64,000 nt of DNA, taken from contig CAKTPI010000002.1 of the NCBI GenBank assembly GCA_934591635.1, positions 124,001-188,000 of the forward strand, in the 5' to 3' direction. The notes beneath the pieces were generated by a model. The model did no database searches. It had not been told where the DNA came from and was given only the letters and a program-made list of their open reading frames with translations. The DNA comes from an uncultured Oscillospiraceae bacterium. Lineage in GTDB: Bacteria > Bacillota > Clostridia > Oscillospirales > Oscillospiraceae. Below, piece by piece: positions 48,127 to 56,008 of the stretch (the stretch's first letter is position 1; every line of letters begins with the position of its first letter). The translations under genes and the position numbers were made by a program.

Positions 48127-48765
48127 ATGGGCCGCTCGATTTTTCGCTACGAGGGACCGGTTTGGAATTTCTGCAATGCCGTGACGGATACGCTGGGCCT
48201 GAGCCTGCTGTGGTGCCTGTGCAGCCTGCCGTTGGTCACCACAGGCGCGGCGACTACGGCACTGTATGATGCGGCAGTTCACGGCATCCGGTACCGGGAA
48301 CCGGGAACCTACAGGCGGTTTTTCCGTACTTTCAAGACAGAACTGAAAACCGCGGTTCCCGGCACGCTGCTGTGGGGCCTGTTGCTGCTCTTCGGCGTGT
48401 ATGTTCTGGCGCTGCTGGATGAGGCGGCGGCTGAAAATATCCAGGCTGCGCTGCTGGCAGGGGGCTATCGGGTGCTGCTGGCAACGGTCATGTGTGCGGC
48501 TTCCTGGTCGTGCATGCTGCTGTCCCGGTTCTGCTACCGCTTCCGGGCGCTGACGGCCAATGCGCTTCGCATGCTGCCGGCACATCTGCTGCCGTCCATC
48601 GCTGTTGCAGCGATGGGCTGGGGGTCTGCCTGGTTTGTCACCCATTATCCGTTGGGGCTGATCTTTGCGCCGGCGGTGACCGCAATTGGCTGGTCTCTGG
48701 TTGCAGAGCCTGTTTTTAAAAAGTACGGCGGCGGTATCGAAATTGCCAAAGCCGATGAGGAGTGA
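48127..48765 (+). CDS. DUF624 (YesL-like) membrane protein
   Basis: 212 residues with about five hydrophobic helices, of the DUF624/YesL family often found beside CUT1 sugar transporters in Firmicutes. Family landmarks are FCNAVTDTLGLSLLWCLCSL (about 15-34), the TALYDAAVHGIR (about 43) and FRTFKTELKTAVPGTLLWG. The role is unknown. Its ATG directly follows the esterase stop (no gap), and nagA follows five bases later. Confidence 0.83.
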   Translation: MGRSIFRYEGPVWNFCNAVTDTLGLSLLWCLCSLPLVTTGAATTALYDAAVHGIRYREPGTYRRFFRTFKTELKTAVPGTLLWGLLLLFGVYVLALLDEAAAENIQAALLAGGYRVLLATVMCAASWSCMLLSRFCYRFRALTANALRMLPAHLLPSIAVAAMGWGSAWFVTHYPLGLIFAPAVTAIGWSLVAEPVFKKYGGGIEIAKADEE

Positions 48766-48770
48766 AAGAG

Positions 48771-49901
48771 ATGTTTTATTCCAATGCCAGAATTTATGGC
48801 GCAGATTTTCAGTTTCACCTGGGTGCGTTTGAGGTAAAGAACGGCAAATTCGGGGAGGTGCTGCCGGAGACGGTTCCGGCGGATGCCGTGGATTTGCAGG
48901 GGGCTACGGTGATTCCCGGCCTGATCGATGTCCACAGCCACGGTAATTCCGGCGCGGATTTCTCAGACGGAGATTATGAAGGCCTGAAAAAGATGGCGGC
49001 CTTTTATGCAAAGTGCGGCGTGACCTCCTTTGCCCCGGCTTCCATGACGCTGCCATACGATGTGCTGGCAAAGGCATTTGCTACCGCAGTGCGTCTGAAG
49101 GAGGAGCGCCCTGCGCACTGTGCTGTGTTGCGGGGCATTCAGATGGAGGGCCCTTATTTCTCTTACAAAAAGAGGGGCGCACAGAATCCGGATTATCTGA
49201 AGAATCCGGATTTTGAAGGGTTTAAGGCACTGTATGATGGCTGCGGCGGTCTGGTCACCATTGTGGATGTGGCCCCGGAGCTGCCCGGCGCGGTAGAGTT
49301 TACAGCAAAGGCCAGCAAGCTCTGCACTGTGTCGGTTGCGCATACGGATTCGGACTATGACCACGCCAAGGCTGTTTTTGACGCCGGTGCAACTCACCTG
49401 ACCCACCTATACAATGCCATGCCCGGGATTCATCACCGTACTCCCGGTGTGATTCCTGCTGCCGCAGAGAATCCCCACGTCCGTGCGGAGATTATCTGTG
49501 ACGGTCATCACATTCATCCTGCCGCTGTCCGTTTGGCGTTTTCTATGTTCGGGGGAGAACGGATGGTGCTGATCTCCGATTCCGGCCGCTGTGCCGGGCT
49601 GCCGGAGGGAAGCCCCTTTACTTTGGGCGGCCAGGATGCCTGGCTGCGGGACGGCGTGGGACGCCTGGCAGACGGTACCATTGCCTGCTCTGCTGCAAAT
49701 CTCTGGGGGTGCCTGCAGAATGTCCTGCACTGGGGTATCCGGGAAGAGGATGCCGTCCGTGCGGCCAGCTGGAACCCTGCCTGTGCCATCGGTGCGCAGC
49801 AGGAGGTCGGTTCCATTGCCCCCGGCAAGGCGGCGGACTTCATCATTACGAATGACGATTACACTGCAAAGCGCGTCTTCCTGGCAGGAGAAGAGATTTA
49901 A
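48771..49901 (+). CDS. nagA: N-acetylglucosamine-6-phosphate deacetylase
   Basis: Deacetylates GlcNAc-6-P to GlcN-6-P. 376 residues, amidohydrolase fold. Metal-binding H-x-H is VIPGLIDVHSHGNSGADF (about 49-66); QMEGPYFSYKKRGAQ holds the Glu ligand near 126, AHTDSDYD (about 190) and THLYNAMPG (about 210) His ligands, and LISDSGRCAG (about 265) the catalytic Asp. The ATG at 48771 follows GAGGAG by eight bases; a GTG three codons upstream overlaps it. It ends the kinase operon at a strong terminator. nagB is not in the window. Confidence 0.93.
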   Translation: MFYSNARIYGADFQFHLGAFEVKNGKFGEVLPETVPADAVDLQGATVIPGLIDVHSHGNSGADFSDGDYEGLKKMAAFYAKCGVTSFAPASMTLPYDVLAKAFATAVRLKEERPAHCAVLRGIQMEGPYFSYKKRGAQNPDYLKNPDFEGFKALYDGCGGLVTIVDVAPELPGAVEFTAKASKLCTVSVAHTDSDYDHAKAVFDAGATHLTHLYNAMPGIHHRTPGVIPAAAENPHVRAEIICDGHHIHPAAVRLAFSMFGGERMVLISDSGRCAGLPEGSPFTLGGQDAWLRDGVGRLADGTIACSAANLWGCLQNVLHWGIREEDAVRAASWNPACAIGAQQEVGSIAPGKAADFIITNDDYTAKRVFLAGEEI

Positions 49902-49908
49902 AAAGGAC

Positions 49909-49947
49909 AAAAATCGCGGCTGGAATTCGAATCCAGCCGCGATTTTT
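49909..49947. terminator. Bidirectional terminator between nagA and glgB
   Basis: A 16-bp perfect stem (49909-49924 with 49932-49947; arm AAAAATCGCGGCTGGA), 7-base loop, T runs on both sides. It sits between converging nagA and glgB. Confidence 0.93.
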
Positions 49948-49960
49948 CACGTTTTTGATG

Positions 49961-51973
49961 TTAGCTTTCTGTATTTTCGTCCAGCATAATGGGCTCTTCC
50001 CGCAGTACAACGGCGGTGCGGGCGGGGAGGTAGAGGCGGACGGTGGAGTTCCCCTTTTCATCCACATTGGCTTTATATTTCATGTGGGCAATCAGGTCGT
50101 TGCCGCCGTATTTGCTGTCATCACTGCACAGGGCAACTTCGTAATCCGCAATGGCAGGCAGCGAGACGCTCACATCGGTGTAGGAATGCGTGGGGCTGAA
50201 ATTGAAAGCAAACAGCAGCCCTTTCCGGTAGAAAACGATAATCTGACGGTTCGAGTCGATCAGCCGCAGGTTGCCCATCCGCTGGTCAAAGAGCTTTGCC
50301 TCCTTGGCAAGGTGAATCATGTCCTCGTCAAACTGGCCCAGCCACTCATATTTCAGATTGGGGTTGTCCCGCAGGCTCCATTGACGGCGGCAGTATTTGA
50401 AGCTCCAGCCGTTGCCCTCCCGGGGGAAGTCGATCCATTCGGGGTGGCCGAATTCGTTGCCCATGAAGTTCAGATAAGCCTCGCCGCCGCCGGCCATTGT
50501 GAACAGCCGAATCATTTTATGCAGGGCGATGGCCCGGTCAATCACGGGATTGTGGGTGTTCTTCTCCATATCGGTGTACATAGCGGCATCGGCCAGACGG
50601 AAAATCATGGTCTTGTCGCCCACCAGTGCCTGGTCATGACTTTCCACGTAGGCGACGGTGTTTTCGCCCGGGCGGCGCATGCACATCTCACACCACATTT
50701 TGAAAATATCCCAGAATTCGTCCTTCTGCTCCTTAACGGTGCGAATCCACATATCCGGCAGCCCCATCGCCAGCCGGTAGTCAAAGCCAATGCCGCCATC
50801 GGCAATGGGCAGACACATACCGGGCATGCCGGACATATCCTCGGCAATGGTGATGGCAGCGGGGTTCACCTGGTGAATCAGCTCGTTTGCCAGCTGGAGG
50901 TAGGTGATGGCCTCCGTGTGGGTATTGAAGGAGAAGTACTTATCGTTGGTGTTAAAGTCGGTGCCCAGACCGTGGTCGTGATAAAGCATGGAGGTCACAC
51001 CGTCAAACCGGAAGCCGTCAAAGTGATATTCGGTCATCCAGAATTTCAGATTGCTCAGCAGAAAGTGGAGCACGCCGGTTTTACCATAGTCGAAGCACTT
51101 GGTGCCCCAGGCGGGGTGGTCTCCCTTGGATCCATCGTGGAAGAACTGCCAGGTGGTGCCATCGAACATGTTGATGCCCTCGGCGGTGTTTTTCACGGCG
51201 TGAGAGTGCACCACATCCAGCAGCACCCGGATGCCCATGGCGTGGGCGGTGTTGATCAGATACTTGAGATCCTCCGGCTTTCCAAACCAGCTGGAGGCGG
51301 CAAAGAAGTTGGATACCTGATAGCCGAAGCTTCCGTAATAGGGGTGTTCCATAATGGCCATGAGCTGCACTGTATTGTAGCCGGCCTTTTTGATGCGGGG
51401 CAGAATCAGGTCGGCAAATTCCCGATAGGTGCCGACCTTGCCCTCCTCCTGGGCCATGCCGACGTGAGCCTCGTAGATGAAGAGCGACTCCTCTCCCTTG
51501 AAACCGGCATCCGTCCAGGCAAAATTCTTCCGGTCATCCACTACTTCAGCACAGAAGGTGATGGTTTTCTTATCCTGCACGACCCGGCGGGCATACAGGG
51601 GGATGTGCTCCGTGCGGGTCATGTTGGCATCGACCACGGTCTTGACTTTGCAGCCGTCCCACAGCGCGTCGTCACCGGGCAGAAAAATCTCCCAGTTGCC
51701 GTTGCCGATGGAGGTCAGCGGATGACTGGTTTGGTTCCAGTGATTAAAATCGCCCTCTAAGTACAGCTGGTAGGCGCTGGGGGCCCATTCCCGGTAGTAC
51801 CAGCCGCCATCCACATGGTGGAAACCGAAGAATTCATGGGCGTTGGCAAAGTCGAGAATTCTTTGCCCCTCCGGGAGAATGCGGTCGCGGGTGGCACGAT
51901 AAAGGAACATGCGCAGGTCAATGTCCCCGGCAAAGGGGGCAAGCTGGGGATTCAGCTCCAAAATGCGATACAT
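49961..51973 (-). CDS. glgB: 1,4-alpha-glucan branching enzyme, eukaryote-like (GH13_8)
   Basis: 670 residues. An N-terminal domain starts MYRILELNPQLAPFAGDIDL, then CBM48 (WAPSAYQLYLEGDFNHW, about 65-80) and a GH13 barrel. The catalytic nucleophile lies in FDGFRFDGVTSM (about 339) and the acid in AEDMSGMPG (about 400). FRFDGVTSM and MYRILELNP are typical of the eukaryote-like GH13_8 branching enzymes rather than the bacterial GH13_9 type. No glgC, glgA or glgP is in view, so the glycogen genes must lie elsewhere. AAAGGAGC lies upstream of the ATG. Confidence 0.9.
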   Translation of the reverse strand: MYRILELNPQLAPFAGDIDLRMFLYRATRDRILPEGQRILDFANAHEFFGFHHVDGGWYYREWAPSAYQLYLEGDFNHWNQTSHPLTSIGNGNWEIFLPGDDALWDGCKVKTVVDANMTRTEHIPLYARRVVQDKKTITFCAEVVDDRKNFAWTDAGFKGEESLFIYEAHVGMAQEEGKVGTYREFADLILPRIKKAGYNTVQLMAIMEHPYYGSFGYQVSNFFAASSWFGKPEDLKYLINTAHAMGIRVLLDVVHSHAVKNTAEGINMFDGTTWQFFHDGSKGDHPAWGTKCFDYGKTGVLHFLLSNLKFWMTEYHFDGFRFDGVTSMLYHDHGLGTDFNTNDKYFSFNTHTEAITYLQLANELIHQVNPAAITIAEDMSGMPGMCLPIADGGIGFDYRLAMGLPDMWIRTVKEQKDEFWDIFKMWCEMCMRRPGENTVAYVESHDQALVGDKTMIFRLADAAMYTDMEKNTHNPVIDRAIALHKMIRLFTMAGGGEAYLNFMGNEFGHPEWIDFPREGNGWSFKYCRRQWSLRDNPNLKYEWLGQFDEDMIHLAKEAKLFDQRMGNLRLIDSNRQIIVFYRKGLLFAFNFSPTHSYTDVSVSLPAIADYEVALCSDDSKYGGNDLIAHMKYKANVDEKGNSTVRLYLPARTAVVLREEPIMLDENTES

Positions 51974-52012
51974 ATGGTATTGCTCCTTTCATTTCGGATA
52001 AGTAAAAGGCAA

Positions 52013-53311
52013 TCACAGCCGGTCATTTTCCTTTTCCTGCCGCAGGGTGTGCAGGTCGGGCAGCTGTGCGAGGTCCTCCATCAGCATGCCGGAAGCCTTC
52101 AGAAATTGCTCCATGGGCTCCTGTTTGGAGGGCCGCTGGCCGCTGCGGTAGCGGTCAATCACGATTTCATAACGCTTCAGGGCGTTGTGCACCGCGTCAT
52201 GCCAGGAGAGGTACAGATCTCTTGCGGCATTGGCGCCAATCTGTGCCATTGCTTGAGGCTGCTGCATCACATGGGTCAGGCAGGCACTCAAGCTTTCGGC
52301 GTTTTCTTCAATCAGCAGGCCATTAACGCCATCTGTAATGCCCTCGGCGGCGCAGCTGCCCGCAATCAGCACGGTTCCCAGGGAGCTTGCCGCAGCTTCC
52401 CGGACAACCAAGCCGTTGGTATCAAAGGTAGAGGGGAACAAAAAGAGATCTGCCCGACTGTACCAGGCCCGCAGGGCCTCCCGATCCTGAATGGCACCGG
52501 TGAAAATACATTTTTCCTCGATGCCCACGCGCTGCACATAGGCTTTGACCTCCGCTGCATCCGCGCCGGAGCCAACGAATACCATGCGGAAATCGGCCCC
52601 CTGAATCTTCTGCATTGCCAAGGCATCGGCGATGATTCTCAGCCCCTTGTACCACATGATCCTGCCCACAAACAGGAAGACGGGAATGCCGTCAGGCAGG
52701 CCATATCCGCCGGTGACAGCGATGATCTGTGCCGCGGAGACGGTGCCCAAGGGCAGATCCACACCGTTGGGCATGACGATGCATTCGCCTTCATAGCCCA
52801 TGGATCGGAGATTGTCCGCTGCCCCGGCACTGACGGCCCACACCTCATCGCAGGCGCTGATGTTCTGTACCAGAGCTTTGGTAGAGCCGGTACGCAGCAG
52901 CTTGCCCCGCACCATCTTACGGATTTCAATGTCGAACTTTGTGTGGTAGGTCATGACTAGGGGCGCGTCCGTTACACGGCGCAACTCCCGGCCCAGAATC
53001 GTGGAGGCAATGGGGCAGTGGGAATGCAGCAGAGCCACCTTTCGCCCGTTCAGCTGCCGGGTGATCATGGGAGAAAAGGGAATACCTGCCGTATAGCCTC
53101 CGGTCATTTTCCGGAAATCCAGACTGGGGTAACGGATGACCGGATAAGGAAATCGTGCATCATCGCTCTCCGGGTGGGAGGGAGTGATGACTACAGTGTC
53201 TTCCCCAGCCGCATGGATGTTATCCGCATAGTTTTTGACTGCATTGGCAACACCGTCAATAATCGGCGGGAAGGAATCGTTCAGCAAGCAAATGGTATCT
53301 CTGTTTTCCAT
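52013..53311 (-). CDS. Family-4 glycosyltransferase
   Basis: 432-residue GT-B retaining glycosyltransferase. The N-terminal fold begins CLLNDSFPPIIDGVANAV, where the G-G/N-x-x-x loop binds the acceptor; the nucleotide-sugar half holds FVGRIMWYKGLRII (about 220), VGSGADAAEV (about 245) and FPSTFDTNGLVVREAAASSL (about 297-316, the E-x7-E region with the first acidic residue shifted to Asp). It resembles diacylglycerol glucosyltransferases (for example B. subtilis YpfP-type GT28 is different) and other lipid or polysaccharide enzymes; the substrate is unknown. It lies 39 bases upstream of glgB and could form an operon. Confidence 0.82.
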   Translation of the reverse strand: MENRDTICLLNDSFPPIIDGVANAVKNYADNIHAAGEDTVVITPSHPESDDARFPYPVIRYPSLDFRKMTGGYTAGIPFSPMITRQLNGRKVALLHSHCPIASTILGRELRRVTDAPLVMTYHTKFDIEIRKMVRGKLLRTGSTKALVQNISACDEVWAVSAGAADNLRSMGYEGECIVMPNGVDLPLGTVSAAQIIAVTGGYGLPDGIPVFLFVGRIMWYKGLRIIADALAMQKIQGADFRMVFVGSGADAAEVKAYVQRVGIEEKCIFTGAIQDREALRAWYSRADLFLFPSTFDTNGLVVREAAASSLGTVLIAGSCAAEGITDGVNGLLIEENAESLSACLTHVMQQPQAMAQIGANAARDLYLSWHDAVHNALKRYEIVIDRYRSGQRPSKQEPMEQFLKASGMLMEDLAQLPDLHTLRQEKENDRL

Positions 53312-53415
53312 TCAAACAAAACTCCAATGTTTGTTATAGTATCCTGCCAAAGAGGAATCTTGATGCCCTTTAAAAATACCACATGATGCTCCTTTCGTCA
53401 ACCGAAAAACACGGT

Positions 53416-53453
53416 GGAAAAGCCCCGGCCAGCTTCCTGGCCGGGGCTTTTCC
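53416..53453. terminator. Terminator between GNAT gene and GT4 gene
   Basis: A 17-bp perfect stem (53416-53432 with 53437-53453; arm GGAAAAGCCCCGGCCAG) with CTTC loop. It ends the GNAT gene on the minus strand, reading into CCGTGTTTTTCGG. Confidence 0.85.
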
Positions 53454-53460
53454 AAATGAA

Positions 53461-53997
53461 TTATGCCCGTTTCTGCCGGCTGGCGGACAACTGCTGGAAG
53501 TAGGCCCGGTCAGACATTTCAAAGTGCATATGCTTTCCGTCCAGCCCAAGCTGGCGGAAGCCGCAGGCAGAGGCAGAACGAATGGAGCGGGTATTCTGGG
53601 GCGCAATTTTGGCAACGACCCGCGTCCCACGCCACTCCAAAAACACCTTTTCCAGGGCCATTCGCAGGGCGGCCTTTCCCATTCCGTGGCCCCAAAGAGT
53701 TTCTTCTCCAATGACGTACACGATTTCATAAGCCCCGTTCGGTTGGGGTACCAGCTTTACAAAGCCGATGCTCTGACTGGTACCGTCGCATACCAGGAAA
53801 AACCGGCCAAGGCGGTTAAAGTGATATCCCAGCATTGGCTCCGGTACGTTTTCTTCAAGGTTTTGCAGAAAATACACAATTTGGGGATCTTCATTCAGAA
53901 ATCGGGTGATATGGGGATTTTCCATCCAACGGATCATCCGGCGGACATCGTCCATGGTTATTTCAGCACGCAAAAAAATAGAAGCGGCTTTCATCAT
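53461..53997 (-). CDS. GNAT-family N-acetyltransferase
   Basis: 178-residue GNAT domain that moves acetyl from acetyl-CoA. The CoA-binding region is GEETLWGHGMGKAALRMAL (about 115-134), following the Q/RxxGxG/A pattern, with core beta-strand SIGFVKLVPQ and YEIVYVIG before it. Substrate unknown; the RimJ/L subfamily acts on ribosomal proteins, and others act on small molecules. It stands alone with a terminator behind. Confidence 0.8.
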   Translation of the reverse strand: MMKAASIFLRAEITMDDVRRMIRWMENPHITRFLNEDPQIVYFLQNLEENVPEPMLGYHFNRLGRFFLVCDGTSQSIGFVKLVPQPNGAYEIVYVIGEETLWGHGMGKAALRMALEKVFLEWRGTRVVAKIAPQNTRSIRSASACGFRQLGLDGKHMHFEMSDRAYFQQLSASRQKRA

Positions 53998-54152
53998 ATC
54001 GCTTACCTCACAGTAAAATAATACTTAAAAGCCCTTCTATGCATTGCATCGACGGTTCTTTTATATGAAATTATCACCATCTTATCATGGAAATACACTT
54101 TTGTCAAATAAATTGCGAAAGATAAGACAGTTTAAATAAAAATCAGGATATT

Positions 54153-54683
54153 TTATTCCCCTTTTTGAGCCTGTTCCCACTGCTGACGGGTGATGGCATA
54201 GGCATAGGATATGGTATTTTTTGGATCTGGATACTCCTTTATTCTTTTCATACCGCAGGCGGCTGCAGTGGCGTAAGACCCAATATTGGTGTATTTCATA
54301 TAGGAATATAATGTGTCATAGGGGGTGTTCCTGAAGGCCCAGTCCCGCACGGCTCGGGCGGCTTCGCTGCCATATCCCTGCCGCCAGTATTTCTTGTGGA
54401 TGTGGTAGCCAATCTCCGGCAGCATTTCCCCATCAATATTTTGCAGGGTCAGGCCGCAATCACCGATAAACGTACCTGTTTCCTTCTGGGTTACAGCCAA
54501 CAGGCCAAACCCATATTTCCGGTAATTTTCCATATTCCAGGTGATCCAGTTCCTGATCCGCTCGGGGGTAAAGGGGACAGGGTAGTGCGCCATGGTTTCC
54601 GGGTCAGAGAGAATTTCATAGAGTGCATTATAATCATCCATGGTGTACTGCCGCAGAATCAAACGAGGCGTTTCAATGGTCAT
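54153..54683 (-). CDS. GNAT-family acetyltransferase, RimJ/RimL-like
   Basis: 176 residues of the RimJ/RimL-type GNAT fold: MTIETPRLILRQYTMDDYNA is the classic start (TxRLxLRxxxxxD), and the CoA motif is KKYWRQGYGSEAARAVRDWA (about 100-119). CGMKRIKEYPDP and later residues are typical of this group, which acetylates ribosomal proteins or amino groups of small molecules. ATG 54681-54683 has AAAGGA about nine bases upstream; GTG at 54690 is an alternative. Confidence 0.85.
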   Translation of the reverse strand: MTIETPRLILRQYTMDDYNALYEILSDPETMAHYPVPFTPERIRNWITWNMENYRKYGFGLLAVTQKETGTFIGDCGLTLQNIDGEMLPEIGYHIHKKYWRQGYGSEAARAVRDWAFRNTPYDTLYSYMKYTNIGSYATAAACGMKRIKEYPDPKNTISYAYAITRQQWEQAQKGE

Positions 54684-54773
54684 TACGCTCACATCCTTTC
54701 AAGTAGATTCAGCTATTATAGGTGGATGTTTTTGGCGTGTCAAGTTGATTTGCTGTCTTCCTGTAAAAAACAC

Positions 54774-54802
54774 TTGCTTTTTAGCGAAGGGCGTGCTATG
54801 AT
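54774..54802 (+). promoter_or_regulatory. Promoter of the aromatic amino acid operon
   Basis: TTGCTT at 54774-54779, 17 bases, TATGAT at 54797-54802, with TGC just upstream (extended -10). It is about 30 bases before the leader-peptide ATG. Confidence 0.75.
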
Positions 54803-54832
54803 TAACCCATCACGTTGCCGGAGGCTAACGTC

Positions 54833-54901
54833 ATGAACGTCATGTACAGCGCAGCACGGTTTTCCTTTTATTACTATTACTTTTTTAGCCAAAAAAAGTA
54901 A
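54833..54901 (+). CDS. Tyr/Phe-rich leader peptide of the aromatic amino acid operon
   Basis: A 22-codon open frame read directly from the sequence: starts MNVMYSAARFSF, then four Tyr and two Phe codons in a row (YYYYFF), and ends SQKK-stop. GGAGG (54820-54824) sits eight bases before the ATG. In all 9 of 22 codons are Phe or Tyr, and none is Trp. The tract 54872-54902 folds into CTATTACTTTTTT / AAAAAAAGTAATAG, a hairpin over the Tyr/Phe codons. A stalled ribosome here would change the structure downstream. The operon makes just Phe and Tyr. It is too short for usual gene callers. Confidence 0.88.
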   Translation: MNVMYSAARFSFYYYYFFSQKK

Positions 54902-54953
54902 TAGCGTTTTGTGCTGCAATGCTTCCGACAGAAGCAGGAAAAATGTTTTTTGA

Positions 54954-54987
54954 AACGCCGCACGATTCGCCGTGCGGCGTTATTTTT
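54954..54987 (+). terminator. Attenuator terminator before aroF
   Basis: An 11-bp perfect stem (54954-54964 with 54971-54981; arm AACGCCGCACG), 6-base loop, followed by ATTTTTG. It lies between the leader peptide and aroF, so it can stop transcription before the operon. GCGTTT at 54904-54909 can pair with AAACGC at 54953-54958 and open the left arm, and GCAGCAC at 54851-54857 can pair with GTGCTGC at 54911-54917; these could be the alternative folds. Confidence 0.85.
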
Positions 54988-55006
54988 GTAAGGAGCGCGG
55001 AGTAAT

Positions 55007-56008
55007 ATGATTGCTATTTTAAAACACGGCACCACCCCTGAGCAGACTGGCCACCTGGTGGACTGGCTGAAAAACATGAATCTGGATGTCCATATTTCTC
55101 AGGGCAAGGAGGTCACCATCCTGGGCTTGGTGGGCGACACCAGCCGGGTGGACATGGAACTGCTGAACAGCCTGGAGATCGTGGAGGCAGTAAAGCGGGT
55201 CTCTGAGCCTTTCAAGCAGGCCAACCGGAAATTCCATCCCCAGGATACGGTGGTGGAGGCTGGGGGTACCAGAATCGGCGGCGGTTATTTTGGCCTGATT
55301 GCAGGGCCTTGCTCTGTGGAGAGCGAGGAGCAGCTGATCGGGATTGCCCAGGCAGTGAAGGAGGCTGGCGCAAATCTTCTCCGAGGCGGCGCGTTTAAGC
55401 CGCGCACCTCGCCCTATGCCTTTCAGGGCATGGGGGCGGAGGGCCTTCGGCTTCTGCTGAAGGCCAAGGAGGTCACGGGCCTGCCCATTGTAACGGAGCT
55501 GATGAACATCAACACACTGGATTTGTTCGCAGACGTGGATGTGATTCAGATCGGCGCCCGGAATATGCAGAATTTTGACCTGCTGAAGGAGGTTGGCAAG
55601 ACCCAAAAGCCCGTCCTTCTAAAGCGCGGCTTGGCCAACACCCTGCAGGAGCTCCTGATGAGCGCCGAATATATCATGAGTGAGGGCAACGAGAACGTGA
55701 TTCTCTGCGAGCGGGGAATCCGCACCTTTGAAACATATACGAGGAATACCCTGGATCTTTCTGCGGTGCCGGTGCTCCATGAGCTGAGCCACCTTCCGGT
55801 GGTAGTGGATCCCAGCCATGCCACTGGCAAGGCGAGACTGGTGCCCGGCATGGCCTACGCAGCGGCTGCCTGCGGCGCGGACGGCCTGATGATTGAGGTG
55901 CACAATGACCCGGAGCATGCGCTGTGTGATGGGGCGCAGTCCCTGACACCCAGTCAGTTTGCGGACGTGAGCCGGAAGATTGCGGAGATTCGGGAGGTAA
56001 TGGTATGA
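55007..56008 (+). CDS. aroF: 3-deoxy-7-phosphoheptulonate synthase (type I-beta)
   Basis: First enzyme of the shikimate path: joins PEP and erythrose-4-P to DAHP. 333 residues. An N-terminal ferredoxin-like regulatory domain (about 1-70) is followed by the TIM barrel, GLIAGPCSVESEEQ near 100, LRGGAFKPRTSPYAFQG (about 127), IQIGARNMQNFDLL near 180 and VDPSHATGKA near 262. An extra N-terminal domain marks the I-beta type, which in Thermotoga is inhibited by Tyr and Phe. Its ATG at 55007 is 25 bases after the attenuator; the stop overlaps tyrA (ATGA). Confidence 0.95.
   Translation: MIAILKHGTTPEQTGHLVDWLKNMNLDVHISQGKEVTILGLVGDTSRVDMELLNSLEIVEAVKRVSEPFKQANRKFHPQDTVVEAGGTRIGGGYFGLIAGPCSVESEEQLIGIAQAVKEAGANLLRGGAFKPRTSPYAFQGMGAEGLRLLLKAKEVTGLPIVTELMNINTLDLFADVDVIQIGARNMQNFDLLKEVGKTQKPVLLKRGLANTLQELLMSAEYIMSEGNENVILCERGIRTFETYTRNTLDLSAVPVLHELSHLPVVVDPSHATGKARLVPGMAYAAAACGADGLMIEVHNDPEHALCDGAQSLTPSQFADVSRKIAEIREVMV

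Noticed and set aside
46030..48645. 871-codon open frame on the minus strand
   Set aside because: It is antisense to the ROK, SGNH and DUF624 genes, which have ribosome sites, motifs and correct spacing. Long antisense frames arise from GC-rich third positions; the translation has no recognisable motif.
49955..51760. 601-codon plus-strand frame
   Set aside because: Antisense to glgB, which has all catalytic motifs.
54804..55006. T-box riboswitch for aroF
   Set aside because: No T-box sequence (TGGNACCGCG-like) or specifier loop was found; the leader peptide with Tyr/Phe codons explains the region.
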